Part shown: in pieces, positions 22,223 to 33,791 of the stretch
Numbering within the stretch: the first letter of the stretch is position 1
How the letters are laid out: every line of letters begins with the position of its first letter
Assembly: GCA_023333565.1 (NCBI GenBank)
Contig: JAJKFH010004053.1
Coordinates: 2,418,001 to 2,482,000 of the forward strand
Direction: 5' to 3'
DNA length: 64,000 nucleotides
DNA from: Puffinus mauretanicus
Lineage: Eukaryota; Chordata; Aves; Procellariiformes; Procellariidae
Notes under the pieces: model-generated
What the model saw: only the letters and a program-made list of their open reading frames with translations
Databases searched by the model: none
Told to the model about the DNA's origin: nothing
Translations under genes and position numbers: made by a program

Positions 22223-23682
22223 CTACCAATTCACTTTAGAAAGAATTTCTACCAGCTGGGAAGCATTAGCATAAGTTCATTACTTTCAGATGGTGTCTTA
22301 TTGCAGTTCACTGGTCAGTCTGCTTTTAACTCAGCAATGAGACTTCTTGTACTACTTTGAGGAGGGTCTATGAAAACGTGTGCAATATTCCCCAAAGTAG
22401 CTTTGGTCTAAAATCTGTAGTCTCCAATGTGAATCAGAAAACTGCAATCAAGAATTGTCTCCACAGTCATAAGAGGTAAACCTGGAGTCACTAAAATACT
22501 TTGTGGTATCTGACTTCAGCATCAACAGATTAATTGTTCCCAGAATACTCTCTGACTGCTAATATAACATCCCTGGTTACTAAGGTAATTGAGAACATTC
22601 AGCATACAGTATTTACTGTTATGATGTTTCCTACTAAATATTCTATTATGACAGCAGATATTTTCAGAAAAAAAATCAATGCAACAGATAAATACCATGA
22701 CACTGAAAAGGAAAAATGTCCTTTTTTCCCCTGCTTTCTTTGACTTCCTAGTGATAATTGTATAAAATTATGAGTAAAGGTAGTCAAGCATAGGACAACA
22801 CTTACACAACTACAGATTCATAGTGAACAGCCTGATTCAGTACATATAATTTTCATCCTGCTTTCTTTCTTCTTTTATTCCTTCCTTTTCTTTTTCTTAC
22901 TCCTGGGGGAGAGTGTCCTGTGTGTAATACGAAATGCTAGATCCTCTCATTTGGATTGACTCATATGTAGAAGCTTCAGGTTAGTAAGACCTAGAGGCCT
23001 GGCTTCCCTCCTCTCTGCCTCTGTGGAGACAGAAAGATAGATAAACTCGGAAGGCACCTTTCCATGGCTGAATTCATGGGATTAGATTCGTTGCTCAGCT
23101 TTCATTATCACTCAGATATTGTGACACGGTGTGATGGTACGTGACTCCTCCTTGTTCCTTTCCTGCTGTTAGAGGAAAAGCAGGCTCCAGCATTTATTTC
23201 TTCCAGATCTGACTGGGATAGCATAAAGGATGAGCAACAGCCCTTGTGATGGATAACCATTCCCTATAACATTCAGCCACATGAATAACCCACCATGTTC
23301 ACAGATTCATAGATTAGGTGTACTGAAAACTTTGCTGTTTTAGGCTTCAGTATCTTTCTTGCTGGACTGGATGATGGTGATGTTACTCTGAGTAGTTAAT
23401 CCTCTGAGCAGGCTATAATCTGAAAAGTGTGGAGAAGTAGGGCATGAAGCTTGTCCCAATATATAGTGGAGTTCAAATAGCTGATGCAAAGAATAACTTC
23501 TAATTTGCTACAAAGAAACATACATGAAGAGCCAGGAGATTCTTCTTTTTTTAATAAACCAGTTCACAGCAAATGATCCCTCCAGAAGTGTCTACCATGG
23601 TGTGACAGAGATCCCTAATCTACCTCCGAATGAGCTGGTGCAACTATATAGAGAATGTAGCGCTGTACAGAGATATTGGTTT
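22223..23682. other. AT-rich unique sequence, no gene recognised
   Basis: No exon or classified repeat is recognised. A pyrimidine-rich stretch lies at about 22858-22903. The open frame that starts at 23524 runs from unique sequence into the LTR at 23688 and is not considered a gene. Confidence 0.55.
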
Positions 23683-23867
23683 GGAGCAGTATTGGGTTTA
23701 CGTGGCAAGGTTTTGGTAGCCGGAGGGGCTACAGGGGTGGCTTCTGTGACAAGCTGCTAGAAGCTTCCCCTATGTCTGATAGAGCCAATGCCAGCCAGCT
23801 CCAAGACAGAACCGCTGCTGGCCAAGGCCAAGCCCATCAGCAACAGCGGTAGCACCTCTGGGATAAC

Positions 23868-23875
23868 ATATTTAA
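23868..23875 (+). promoter_or_regulatory. TATA-like box of family B LTR
   Basis: ATATTTAA within GATAACATATTTAAGAAGGG lies about 180 bp into the LTR, upstream of the tandem-repeat block and polyadenylation signal, as expected for a U3 core promoter. Activity is inferred. Confidence 0.5.
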
Positions 23876-23999
23876 GAAGGGGAAAAAAACCTGAGCAAAA
23901 CTGCTGATGGAGAGAGGAGTGAGAATGTGTGAGAGAAACAGCTCTGCAGACACCAAGGTAAGCGAAGAAAGAGGGGAGGAGGTGCTCCAGGCGCCGGAG

Positions 24000-24370
24000 C
24001 AGAGATTCCCCTGCAGTCCCTGGTGAAGACCCTGGTGAGGCAGGCTGTGCCCCTGCAGCCCAGGGATGTCCACGGTGGAGCAGATATCCACCTGCAGCCT
24101 GTGGAGGACCCCACGCCGGAGCAGGTGGATGTACCCAAAGGAGGCTGTGACCCCGTGGGAAGCCTGCGCTGGAGCAGGCTCCTGGCAGAACCTGTTGACC
24201 CATGGAGAGAGGAGCCCATGCTGGAGTAGGTTCGCTGGCAGGACTTGTGACCCCGTGGGGGACCCACGCTAGAGCAGTTCGTGAAGAACTGTAGCCCATG
24301 GGAAGGACTCACGTTGGAGAAGTTCCTGGAGGACTATCTCCCGTGGGAGGGACCCCACGCTGGAGTAGGG
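24000..24370 (+). repeat. Degenerate tandem repeat inside family B LTR
   Basis: About eight imperfect units of roughly 35-50 bp repeat the pattern CTGCAGCCCATGG or CCCCGTGGGA followed by CCCACGCTGGAGCAG. The block is GC-rich and CpG-rich. It creates long spurious open frames on both strands. The LTR at 32418 has a shorter, more degraded version (about 32815-32970, minus strand), so unit number varies within this LTR group. Confidence 0.8.
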
Positions 24371-24976
24371 GAAGAGTGTGAGGAGTCCTCCCCCTGAGGA
24401 GGAAGAAGCGGCAGAGGCAACGTGTGATGAACTGACCACGACCCTCATTCCCCGTCCCTCTGCGCCGCTCGGGGGGAAGAGGTAGAGAATTCGGGGGTGA
24501 AGTTGAGCCTGGGAAGAAGGGAGGGGTGGGGGGAAGGTGTTTTAAGATTTGGTTTTATTTCTCATTACCCTACTCTGATTTGATTGGTAATAAATTAAGC
24601 TGATTTTCCCCAAGTCGAGTCTGTTTTGCCCATGATGATAATTGGTGAGTGATCTCTCCCTGTCCTTATCTCGACCCATGAGCCTTTCGTTATATTTTCT
24701 CTCCCCTGTCCAGTTGAGGAGGGGAGTGATAGAGCAGCTTTGGTGGCACCTGGCATCCAGCCAGGGTTGACCCACCACAGGAGCTGAAGTAGAAGAGTTG
24801 TGGTAGTGTGGCATAGAGTCCAGACGCTTATTAACTCCTGTCTCTACATCTATATGTCCCCTAATGTTAGCTTAGGCATTTTAGTACACAGGACAGTGTT
24901 TGTTTATCCTTTAGGGACGTTCTGCTCTGCTGGGGGCACATATATGAGTTATTCCTTTCTATTCAGTGCAACTGGG

Positions 24977-25945
24977 TGTGGTGGTGCATTTCCCCCACCC
25001 TCTCGTGGGCCGCTTGTTGATCTCAGAAATTCCCGTGAAACCTTGGCCTTGGTGTACCGAGTCAGGCGGTTGAGCACCCCTTGACTGTATCAGAAACTCT
25101 GCATGGCTGAGGCTGGGAACGTACCCCTACTGCCTGGCCCAAGTGTCATCTTATCTGAGTCGTAGCTCAAGCGGAACAACACTGAAACCTTGAGAGTTTT
25201 TAGTAATTACCACCTGGGACTGTGGCCAGGATGGAAGTTTACAGATGACTAAAGTCAATCGCCTTACAAACCTATAAACAGTGGTCCTAAGTGAGACCCT
25301 TTGAGCAATCCTGGACAGCAGCGGGCTGCACCCAGCATCTCCCTCTGAGTGGGATGCCTCTCAGAGTTTGTGACCTCTCGAATCTGCGATATTTGGAGGA
25401 CCGTCATCCAATGAGACCTGGGCTGAAACTCTTACTCCTCGAGGCTCACCCCTTGCCTGTTGAGAAATGCCGAGATATTTTATGTGCATATTTCTTCACT
25501 GAACTCAAGGGGAATTTTTAACAGGTACCTTTTGTACATTTATATATGTTTCTGTCTGTGTGTGTGTGACCTAATAGTAAGCATAATCTGAAGTTAAGTC
25601 ACTGTCATGATTGTAGTAGACTTTACTAACTTTCTTTGTAAATGTTAAATTAGTTAATGATTAAGTGCTGCTAAGATTTTGTGATCCACCTTAAAACTCT
25701 GAACCTCATGACTCAACGGGAGGGTCTCCCTTACCCTTTTCATCCTCAGTCTCTGTACAAATCATTCTAGCTCAATTATAACATGATTTTACTTTGTATA
25801 CTTTATCCATGTAGTAAGTAATAGAGTGGACCGTGCCATCGAATTCTGTTAAGTTGCGCTTTTGTAAATCATTATTAAAATCCCTTTCTGCTAATACCTT
25901 TGATGGTGATTCTTTAAGAGGCCTCTAAAACACTCATTCGTGACA
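24977..25945 (+). mobile_element. Solo LTR (family C, unassigned), 969 bp
   Basis: The element starts TGTGGTGGTGCATTTCCCCC and ends CACTCATTCGTGACA. Both sides carry the exact 5-bp duplication CTGGG (24972-24976 and 25946-25950). It has TG...CA ends and a polyadenylation-like ATTAAA at 25874-25879, with a T-rich 3' portion. No gag, pol or env similarity is present inside. The boundaries were inferred from the TG/CA ends and the duplication. I do not recognise a family name. It shares no obvious U5 block with families A and B. It lies only 187 bp (24785-24971) from the family B LTR; I see nothing in that gap. Confidence 0.75.
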
Positions 25946-26220
25946 CTGGGTTGGCAAGAAGCTGCAGAAAACTGCAAGTAAGGGTTTCATAACCTGGTCT
26001 AATTGTATTATTTTCAAAATATTTTCCCTAAGGCACATAGCTCTGTATTGCCTGCTGAGGCCTTATCCTTGGTCCTTGAGTATTCTGCTGAAATGCCATG
26101 GGTCTGATGCCCACTTGTGAGAGAAGCATAAATAAGACATTAATAAGCACTTGAACATGCACTTAGATTAAAGTCCCACTAAAGAAAAGAGGAGCTTTTC
26201 TTTTCATTTGACTGGCTTTG

Positions 26221-26895
26221 AATCATAGAATCATTCAGGTTGGAAAAGACCTCTAAGATCATCAAGTCCAACCGTCAATCCAACACCACCATGCCCACTA
26301 AACCATGTCCCTAAGCGCCTCATCTACGTGTCTTTTAAATACTTCCAGGGATGGAGACTCAACCACTTCCCTGGGCAGGCCTGACCACTCTTTCAGTAAA
26401 GAAATTTTTCCTAATGTCCCATCTACACCTCCCTTGCTGCAACTTGAGGCCATTTTCTCTCGTCCTATCCTATCTTGTCCTCCTGCTAGTTACTTGACAG
26501 AAGAGACCAACACCCACCATGCAACAACCTCCTTTCAGATAGCTGTAGAACGCGATGAGGTCTCCCCTCAGCCTCCTCTTCTCCAGGCTAAACAGTCCCA
26601 GGTCCCTCAGCCGCTCCTCATAAGACTTGTGCTCCAGACCCTTCACCAGCTTCGTTGCCCTTCTCTGGACACGCTCCAGCACCTCCATGTCCTTGGAGTG
26701 AGGGGCCCAAAAGCGAACACAGGATTCGAGGTGCGGTCTCACCAGTGCCGAGTACAGGGGCACGATCACCTCCTTACTCCTGCTGGCCACACTATTTCTG
26801 ATACAGGCCAGGATGCCATTGGCCTTCCTGGCCACCTGGGCACACTGCCGGCTCATGTTCAGCTGGCTGTCAATCAGCACCCTCAAGCCTTTAAC
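26221..26895 (-). mobile_element. CR1 LINE (copy d), 3' end only
   Basis: The plus strand begins AATCATAGAATCATTCAGGT, the inverted CR1 tail, and keeps similarity to copies a, b and e until about 26895. It is 5'-truncated well downstream of the reverse transcriptase active site. Compared with siblings it lacks a CTGTTCCAAG-type segment near 26378 and has extra sequence near 26465, both breaking the ORF2 frame. Confidence 0.93.
26470..26886 (-). pseudogene. CR1 ORF2 C-terminal fragment
   Basis: One open minus-strand frame encodes the CR1 ORF2 region downstream of the catalytic motif, from [20 protein letters not shown] through [20 protein letters not shown] to [20 protein letters not shown]. 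It stays in one frame for 138 codons but has no FADD motif, and the last part of ORF2 (toward 26305) is out of frame because of small indels. It is a dead-on-arrival fragment. Confidence 0.88.
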
Positions 26896-29800
26896 ATTGC
26901 AAAAGCTGTGAGATGTTTCAGTTGAAAAAATGTTTTGAAAATATGTTAGGCATAGTCAATAAACATACTGATAATGCAATAAATAAAAATTGGCTGGTAT
27001 AAACCAATACTGGGATTCCAATAGCTAAACTTTATGAAAACAGTATAATTGTGAATAAATCTTCACTGACAGTTGTAATTTGAGGCAACAAACATGATTG
27101 TAGCTTTTCTTTCATCTCAAAGGAGTGGATATCACCAGAGTTCTCTATTATCACTACTTTATTTTATATCATAAATTACCTTTAAAATGATATACCATCA
27201 TATATTAACAATTCTGAAAGTCAACAGATTATGCATAGAGTAAGATATCACTCACTGGGACTATATATGGTAGAAGCTGGCTGTCCTGAGTTCTGGCTTG
27301 TGCTCGTTCTTTATTAACTACATAGTTAATTTGCTTTCTATCATGGGAAGAATAAATTATATTAAAAAAAGAAGCACAACCTCAAGAATACTTGTGACAA
27401 AGAGCTAGCCAAAAATTTGCCATAAATTTCTAGCTGCTATTACTTTGAACATATATTATCTGTGGACTGTGACTTGGACAGAGTGTGCATTCACAACACT
27501 AAAGGGAAGCAGAAATTCTCACACCTCCTTTGCGGCCATCTGGATATGAACAGGGTGCTAAAGGGGAAGCACATTTTATGGATCTCCAAAATACACCCCC
27601 TACACCCCAAAACCCACAAACCAGCAGGCTGGAGGGATGCTGGTGGAGAGTGGATGTGGAGAGTGGGGTGATCCTGGGCTTTGTCCCTCACAAATGCACT
27701 GTCCAAGGCAGCTGGGCTAGTTCAAGGGATTCGTAATTTGCTTTTGGGATAGACTAGTCAAACTGCTATATTCTTCTCACAGACAAGGAAAGACATCTGC
27801 TGCAAAGGTTTCTGGCTGGAGCGTGTTGCACTCCATCCCACGATAAGGGCTAAGCCTGTACAAACACCTACACAGAAATTATTAGAGTTACTATTAGCCA
27901 ATTTGTATCACTGTAACGCCATTGATTTTCACTGGAAGTATACTGGTTATACATCAGCTGAAGAACTGGCTTGCAAATCCAATTTCTTTACTGAGGCCAT
28001 AACTATTTAGAGACACGCTTCAAGAGAACAAATGTGCAGAAGCAATATATAAGTGGAGTTTGATAAGGGCTTTATCAGCTCCTGAGACTGAAAGACACCA
28101 CCGTAGGGAACAATTTTACAAAGGCCAATGCTGTCCGCAAAGCATACTGTTCTTCTGAACATCAGGTAATAAACTCCTTTTTTCTTTTTTAAATTTATAA
28201 ACTGGCAACCCCTCCTATTATATGCTTGGAAATGATGTGACTCTAATGAAGCGCAAATAACAAATCTTTAGCCCCTGAAACAGTAAAAAGCTTTGGGGAA
28301 AAAAATTTACATATCTCAGGCTACCCCAGAAGAGTCTGTTGGATTATAGCAATTACTTTGTTGCATACTCTCTCATGTTGTCTCAGTATAGATGCATGTA
28401 CCTTACAGAGACACCTAGGAACCACTTTTACTGTACAAAAAAACAACTGATACCAAAACAATCCTCTACTGAAACATGTTCCTACTTTTTTGTTATTGCT
28501 GCTTGCATTGGGACAGAGTCCAATTTTATCAAGATAAATGGGAAGGATCCCACTGATCTCAGTGGCCCTTGAATCAGATCTACGAAGGCTGTCTCAATTC
28601 CAACTGCTAATTGTTTCTCCATTATGGTCATGAAGTTTTGCTCTAGCCTAGGTCTCCTTGAGCACTTTGGTCCTTGCCTCCGAGTACTCTGTTCACCCCC
28701 TCCAACAGTGTGCCTTTTTTAATATCAGCTTTTTTCAGGTTCAGTTTTCTCTCGAGTGCCGCAGATGGAGCAAGGTACCACAGGTAGATGACGTATGGAT
28801 TCCCCGTTGATTCCAGATTGCTTACAAATTTCTGCTAGGTCCTGCAGTTTGCTTCATGAATCATGCCAGTCTAATCTCCGGTGCTATGAAAGAGCTCTGT
28901 GCCTGGTGATGGCTTATGAATAAAAACAAAAGCAAGACCTAGTGAATGGGCTGGATATGGCAGAAGAATATGGCCTGCAGAAAAGGCAAAATGTAGATAT
29001 AATCCAGAATCAATTCACTGTAAGAAAGGATTTCCATTGGTTTCAATGAATGCTGAATCATATCCCTATGCCATTTTAATAGATACTCTAATATAGTTTC
29101 CTGCAGGTATGCTGAAACCTATTTGCAAAGTGAACATTTCCTAGGACTTATGAAACTTCAGCTGGAACTGGCAGGGAAACACACAGGCCAAGCATAGTAT
29201 TCTTGGGTTTTCTCCTCACAGCAGTGTATTGTGGAATGACGTTGTCCTAATTTGCTAAGGTGGATTTTTCTGAAGCAAAGATAAAATAGAAGAGGATAGG
29301 GAAGAAACAGGAAAGCATGCCTAAATGTAAGAATGGCTATCTTAGGTCAGCCTTAGACTAGCCCAGGCTAGAGGCTGGTGGGGGAGGAATACAAGATTAG
29401 CAAGCATATAATTTTACTTTTCTTTGTATAACACTTTCAGCTTCTGGTATTTGTTGCCTGAGATGTTTCCTGAGCCGGAGCTTGGTTTTGTATCTTTGCA
29501 TTCAATGGAAAAGAAGAAGAAAGGTGGCATGGAGAGTGACATAATAGCAAAGGTATTGCAGGAATAATAGCCTGACAATTCAGATGATACTCAGGAAATA
29601 AGGATATGATGACCTTATTATCCCTATACTCATCTGACCTAGTCAGAACAATTTTGAGGGCTGAGAAATTAAAGTCACAGCAGTGGTGCTGATAAATCCT
29701 TGTGGATTAGTCTAGTTGAACAGATATGATGTTTTGAATATGCAGAAACCTCTCCTTAGGTTATAAATGGTGCCCAGCTGCATTTCTTTTCTGACACCCC

Positions 29801-31655
29801 CCTCAACCCCCCCTACCCCACTCTTAACTCAGTCGTTTTGACAGGGTAGGGGGAATTACGATGTTCATTTGGTTAGCTTTAAAAAACATGCATTTGGGAT
29901 GCTACCTTGAAATACAAGCCAGTATAATTTCAGGTATTCAGGTACCAAATAATGTTTGATGTAAAAACAAGGCTTTGCATAACATGGTCTACTCATTATT
30001 CTGTTAGGACTATCTACTAAGTGTCTATACACACGCAACTGGATAAGAGTCTCCAGTTTTTTGATTCCAAAGTGATACTAGCAGATGTGTTAAAATACAC
30101 TTAGCTCTCCAAAAAAGTCTCACAGCTGATCTGCTCCTGCCACATATCTGCCCTCGGTGAAAAATTCTTCCCTGCTCTTAGTAACTCAATGGACCTTAAC
30201 CTATAGAGCTATGGGTCTATGTCATCCTTTTACAGACAGTGTCTCATTATTTTCTAATGTCTGAACCGTCAAGAACTGATTACTGTGTCATTGCAACTGT
30301 CATTGTTACCAAGCAGTCATGTTGCTGTTTCTCAATGCAAGAATATTCAGTTTTGAAAGACTGAATGATTTTCCATCATTCTGAGAATTAAACTAGAACA
30401 TGAAAACATGTAACATGGTTTTGATACAAACATTCTCCAATGGCTGGAAACATCTGTAAATCTATCGCATATGTGATAGTTTATAAATACAAGTGGTGTT
30501 GTAAATGATGTCTTGTATATTATTTTTATGAACAAAAGATATCTGCAACTAGTAATGAGATAAGTTATGAGAAAAGACTCAGTTTTTTTCAGAGGAGCTA
30601 CATGGGAAAAATGAGTTCTATTTATTTCTTTCAATGAGTTTGTTAAATTAATAAGCTATTGTAAATTCGCTTGGATTTTGTTCAGAAGCCTTGGCAGTTA
30701 CATATATGGATGTGTGTGCATTTATGACAAAGATAAATAAGCGATATATATGTCTAACCCATCAAGCTATGTTGGCTAATTTCTATAAGTAAATAATTTA
30801 AGATTTTCTTCCTATTTCCCTCTTCCTCTTTTTGTTATCTAATAAAATAATTTGATATATTTTTCTTGGAATTAGACTTCAAACTTTATACAGGAGGAAT
30901 CAGTCAGTACCTCTTTGTTCACAGCACGGTCCAAGGCGATCCCAAATCACCTTAGACCTTCCACATATTTGTCAGGAGTGGTGAAAGAGGAAGGTTTCAC
31001 TGCTAACATCTAAGACAGTTTGAGTCTGAATTTTCCATAGTACTGTCAGATTGCAATTACTTAAACTATCCAGAATTGAATTATGGGGAGATAAAACCTA
31101 GCAAAAACTGTCATTTATTGTAGTCTAGCAGTGGTGAAAGGCTCAATCAGCAGCTTACCTATTCCTCTATTAAACATTTCTGTATTTTCTTCCACTCCAT
31201 TTGTTGTATATGGGAAAATTGCCCTGAAAATACATAATGCCTTACCTTATCCACTTCTAAATCCTTTCTTAAATCAACCATTGATAAGATACCACACATA
31301 CCTCATAGTGCTTAGGTAAGTCATATGTTGGAGACCACGAATGTAAAACTTGCTTCCATATTGCATTTTAATAGCAAACACACATTATTTTCCAGAATAA
31401 GGTACGTGGTGTTAAAGGTTTTCACTCTGTATAGTTTTGTTTTCTTACTATGAACCTGCTTTCTCTTGCTTTCCCAAAATGGAGGTGATCTTTATTCATG
31501 GCAGACACTTTTTTTTTCCCCACAACTTCACACTGGGAACAGGACTTGATTCAAAATCAGACTTGTTGTCAATATAGGCTTACTATTGCAATTCCATTAT
31601 TTCCTTACAGCATGTTTAGTTTTCAACATATGTTGATGACAGAGGAAGTATATTA
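26896..31655. other. AT-rich unique sequence, no gene recognised
   Basis: No exon or classified transposon is recognised across about 4.8 kb. The stretch at 27480-27700 is locally more GC-rich without a recognisable motif. A C-rich structure-prone segment at 29797-29853 is described separately. Confidence 0.55.
29797..29853. repeat. C-rich quadruplex-prone motif with 10-bp inverted repeat
   Basis: C runs of 6 (29797-29802), 7 (29807-29813) and 4 (29816-29819) can supply four G tracts on the minus strand if the 7-run is split. In addition CCCCCTACCC (29809-29818) is perfectly complementary to GGGTAGGGGG (29844-29853) across a 25-nt loop. The two structures would compete for the same bases. 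Confidence 0.65.
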
Positions 31656-31660
31656 TCTAC

Positions 31661-32238
31661 TGTCATGGTTTAACCCCAGCCGGCAACTAAACCCCACACA
31701 GCCGCTCGCTCACTCCCTCCAGTGGGATAGGGGAGAGAATCAGAAGAATGAAAGTGAGAAAACTCATGGGTTGAGATAAAGACAGTTTAATAGGGAAAAC
31801 AAAAGCCACACACACAAGCAAAGCAAAACAAGGAATTCATTCACCACTTCCCATCGGCAGGCAGGTGTTCCGCCATCTCCAAGAAAGCAGGGCTCCATCA
31901 CGCGTAACGGTTACTTGGGAAGACAAACGCCATCACTCCGAACGTCCCCCCCTTCCTTCTTCTTCCCTCAGCTTTATATGCTGAGCATGACGTCATATGG
32001 TGTGGAATACCCCATATTGGCCAGTTGGGGTCAGCTGTCCTGGCTGTGCTCCCTCCCAGCCTCTTGTGCACCTGGCAGAGTATGGGAAGCTGAAAAGTCC
32101 TTGACTAGGGTAAACACTACTTAACAACAACCAAAACATCAGTGTGTTATCAACATTATTCTCGTACTAAAACCAAAACACAGCACTATAGCAACTACTG
32201 GGAAGAAAATTAACTCTATCCCAATGGAAACCAGGACA
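31661..32238 (-). mobile_element. Solo LTR (family A, variant 2), inverted
   Basis: On the plus strand it begins TGTCATGGTTTAACCCCAGC and ends AAACCAGGACA, so the LTR sense strand is minus. The exact 5-bp duplication TCTAC flanks it (31656-31660 and 32239-32243). At 578 bp it is collinear with the LTR at 21636 over its whole length. It keeps the CRE palindrome and TATA box and has a polyadenylation ATTAAA (plus-strand TTTAAT at 31786-31791). No internal retroviral sequence is left. Confidence 0.93.
31973..31995 (-). promoter_or_regulatory. LTR promoter core: TATA box plus CRE palindrome
   Basis: Plus-strand TTTATA (31973-31978) is the inverted TATA box and TGACGTCA (31988-31995) the intact CRE/ATF palindrome, in the same order and spacing as in the LTR at 21636. 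The promoter would read leftward. Activity is inferred. Confidence 0.65.
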
Positions 32239-33155
32239 TCTACATAGGAGGAAGACAGTGTATTACAATTTTAAAATGAAGGTATATGCGTTGAGTGATA
32301 GGATGCAGAAGAATCAATTACATGCTCACAAGTAGTTGAAGACAAGTATAACACAAAAATCCTAATTAACAAGCTATAGGGAGTAAAGAAAATAACGTAA
32401 TTCTCTGCAGGACCATGTGGGGTGAGTTGACCTCAGCTAGCAGCCAGATGCTTACCAAGCCACTCACTCACTCCCCTCTCCTTAACAGGAAGGGGGGAGA
32501 CACTAGGATGAAAAAGCTCATGGTCAAGATAAAGATGGGGAGATCACTTGTCAATTGCCATCACGGGCAAAACAGACTCGGCTTGGGGAAAATGAATTTA
32601 ATATTGCCAATTGAAATAGATTTGGGTAATGAGAAACAAAGACAAAAATTAAAACAACACCTTCCCCCCTCACTGTCTTCTCAGGTGCAACTTCACTCCT
32701 TCACTCCTTCACTAACTCCTGCTCTCCTGAGCAGCACAGGGGGATGGGGAACAGGGGGTTGTAGTCAATCCATAACAGCTCCTCTCTGTCACTCCTTCCT
32801 CCTCACACTTTTCCCTGCACCAGTGTGGGCTCTCCATGGGCTGCAGTTCCATCAGGAAATATCCACCTGCTCCAGCATGGGATCCTCCATGAGCTGTGGT
32901 GTGGATATCTGCTCTGGCATGGTCCTCCATGGGCTGCAGCTGAGTCTCTGCTCTGGCACATGGAGCACCTCCTCCTTCTCCTTCTTCTCTCACCCTGGTG
33001 TTCATACTGCTGATTTTCACTCTTTTTTTCCTCCTCTTCTGCTTGTGCAGCATTTTGCTCTTTCTTGAATATATTTTCCTAGAAACACCACCAGCCTGGC
33101 TGAGGGGCTCAGCTGTGTCCCCTGCAGTCCCCTGCTGCCAACACCTTGCCACTTA

Positions 33156-33791
33156 GAATAGAATAGAATAGAATAGAATAGAATCAGTAAGGTTGGAAAA
33201 GACCTTTAAGATCATCGAGTCCAACCGTCAATCCAACACACCATGCCCCCTACACCATGTCCCTAAGGGCCTCATCTACACGTCTTTTAAATACCTCCAG
33301 GGATGGTGACTCTACCACTTCCCTGGGCAGCCTGTTCCAAGGCCTGACCACTCTTTCAGTAAAAAAATTCCTCCTAATGTTCAGTCTAAACCTCCCCTGG
33401 CGCAACTTGAGGCCATTTCCTCTTGTCCTATCGCTAGTTACTTGGGAGAAGAGACCAACACCCACCTCGCTACAACCTCCTTTCAGGTAGTTGTAGAGCA
33501 TGAGGTCTCCCCTCAGCCTCCTCTTCTCCAGGCTAAACAGTCCCAGTCCCTCAGCCGCTCCTCATAAGACTTGTGCTCCAGGCCCTTCACCAGCTTCGTT
33601 GCCCTCCTCTGGACACGCTCCAGCACCTCCATGTCCTTCTTGTAGTGAGGGGCCCAGAACTGAACACAGGATTCGAGGTGCGGCCTCACTAGTGCCGCAT
33701 ACAGGGGAACGATCACCTCCCTGCTCCTGCTGGCCACACTATTTCTGATACAGGCCAGGATGCCATTGGCCTTCTTGGCCACCTGAGCACA
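33156..33791 (-). mobile_element. CR1 LINE (copy e), nested in an LTR, with target duplication
   Basis: The inverted tail is an expanded GAATA pentamer run (about 33156-33184), a variant of the usual CR1 octamer. The body matches the 3' ends of copies a, b and d and stops at 33791 in the segment equivalent to GGGCACACTGC. ACTTA occurs on both sides (33151-33155 and 33792-33796), and removing one copy plus the CR1 restores a continuous LTR. It is therefore an insertion into the LTR with a 5-bp duplication. Confidence 0.9.
33250..33791 (-). pseudogene. CR1 ORF2 C-terminal fragment, frameshifted
   Basis: Two minus-strand frames carry the ORF2 end. One (33791 to about 33513) holds [20 protein letters not shown] and [20 protein letters not shown]. 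The other (about 33501 to 33250) holds [20 protein letters not shown] and [20 protein letters not shown]. The frame change lies near 33505-33545. No catalytic motif is included because of 5' truncation. Confidence 0.85.

Larger units (their letters stand above)
23688..24779 (+). mobile_element. Solo LTR (family B, ERVL type), 1092 bp
   Basis: The sequence matches a widespread avian ERVL LTR. Near its start is ATTGGGTTTACGTGGCAAGG, it contains AATCAG and GATAACATATTTAAGAAGGG, and it ends GGGTTGACCCACCACA. The exact 5-bp duplication GGAGC flanks it (23683-23687 and 24780-24784). The first base is A where TG is expected (AGTATTGGG), a point change. A polyadenylation signal AATAAA is at 24589-24594. 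The middle of U3/R is a degenerate tandem repeat (see separate entry). No internal ERV sequence remains. The U5 segment CTGTCCTTATCTCGACCC is clearly related to the family A LTRs. Confidence 0.93.

Noticed and set aside
23524..23760. Plus-strand open frame beginning upstream of the LTR
   Set aside because: Its second half is LTR sequence, so the frame is an accident of the insertion.
23757..24312. Long minus-strand open frames (up to 180 codons) over the LTR at 23688
   Set aside because: They run antisense through the GC-rich tandem block of the LTR. Their repeated HG/GS/PA-rich words come from the DNA repeat, not from a protein family.
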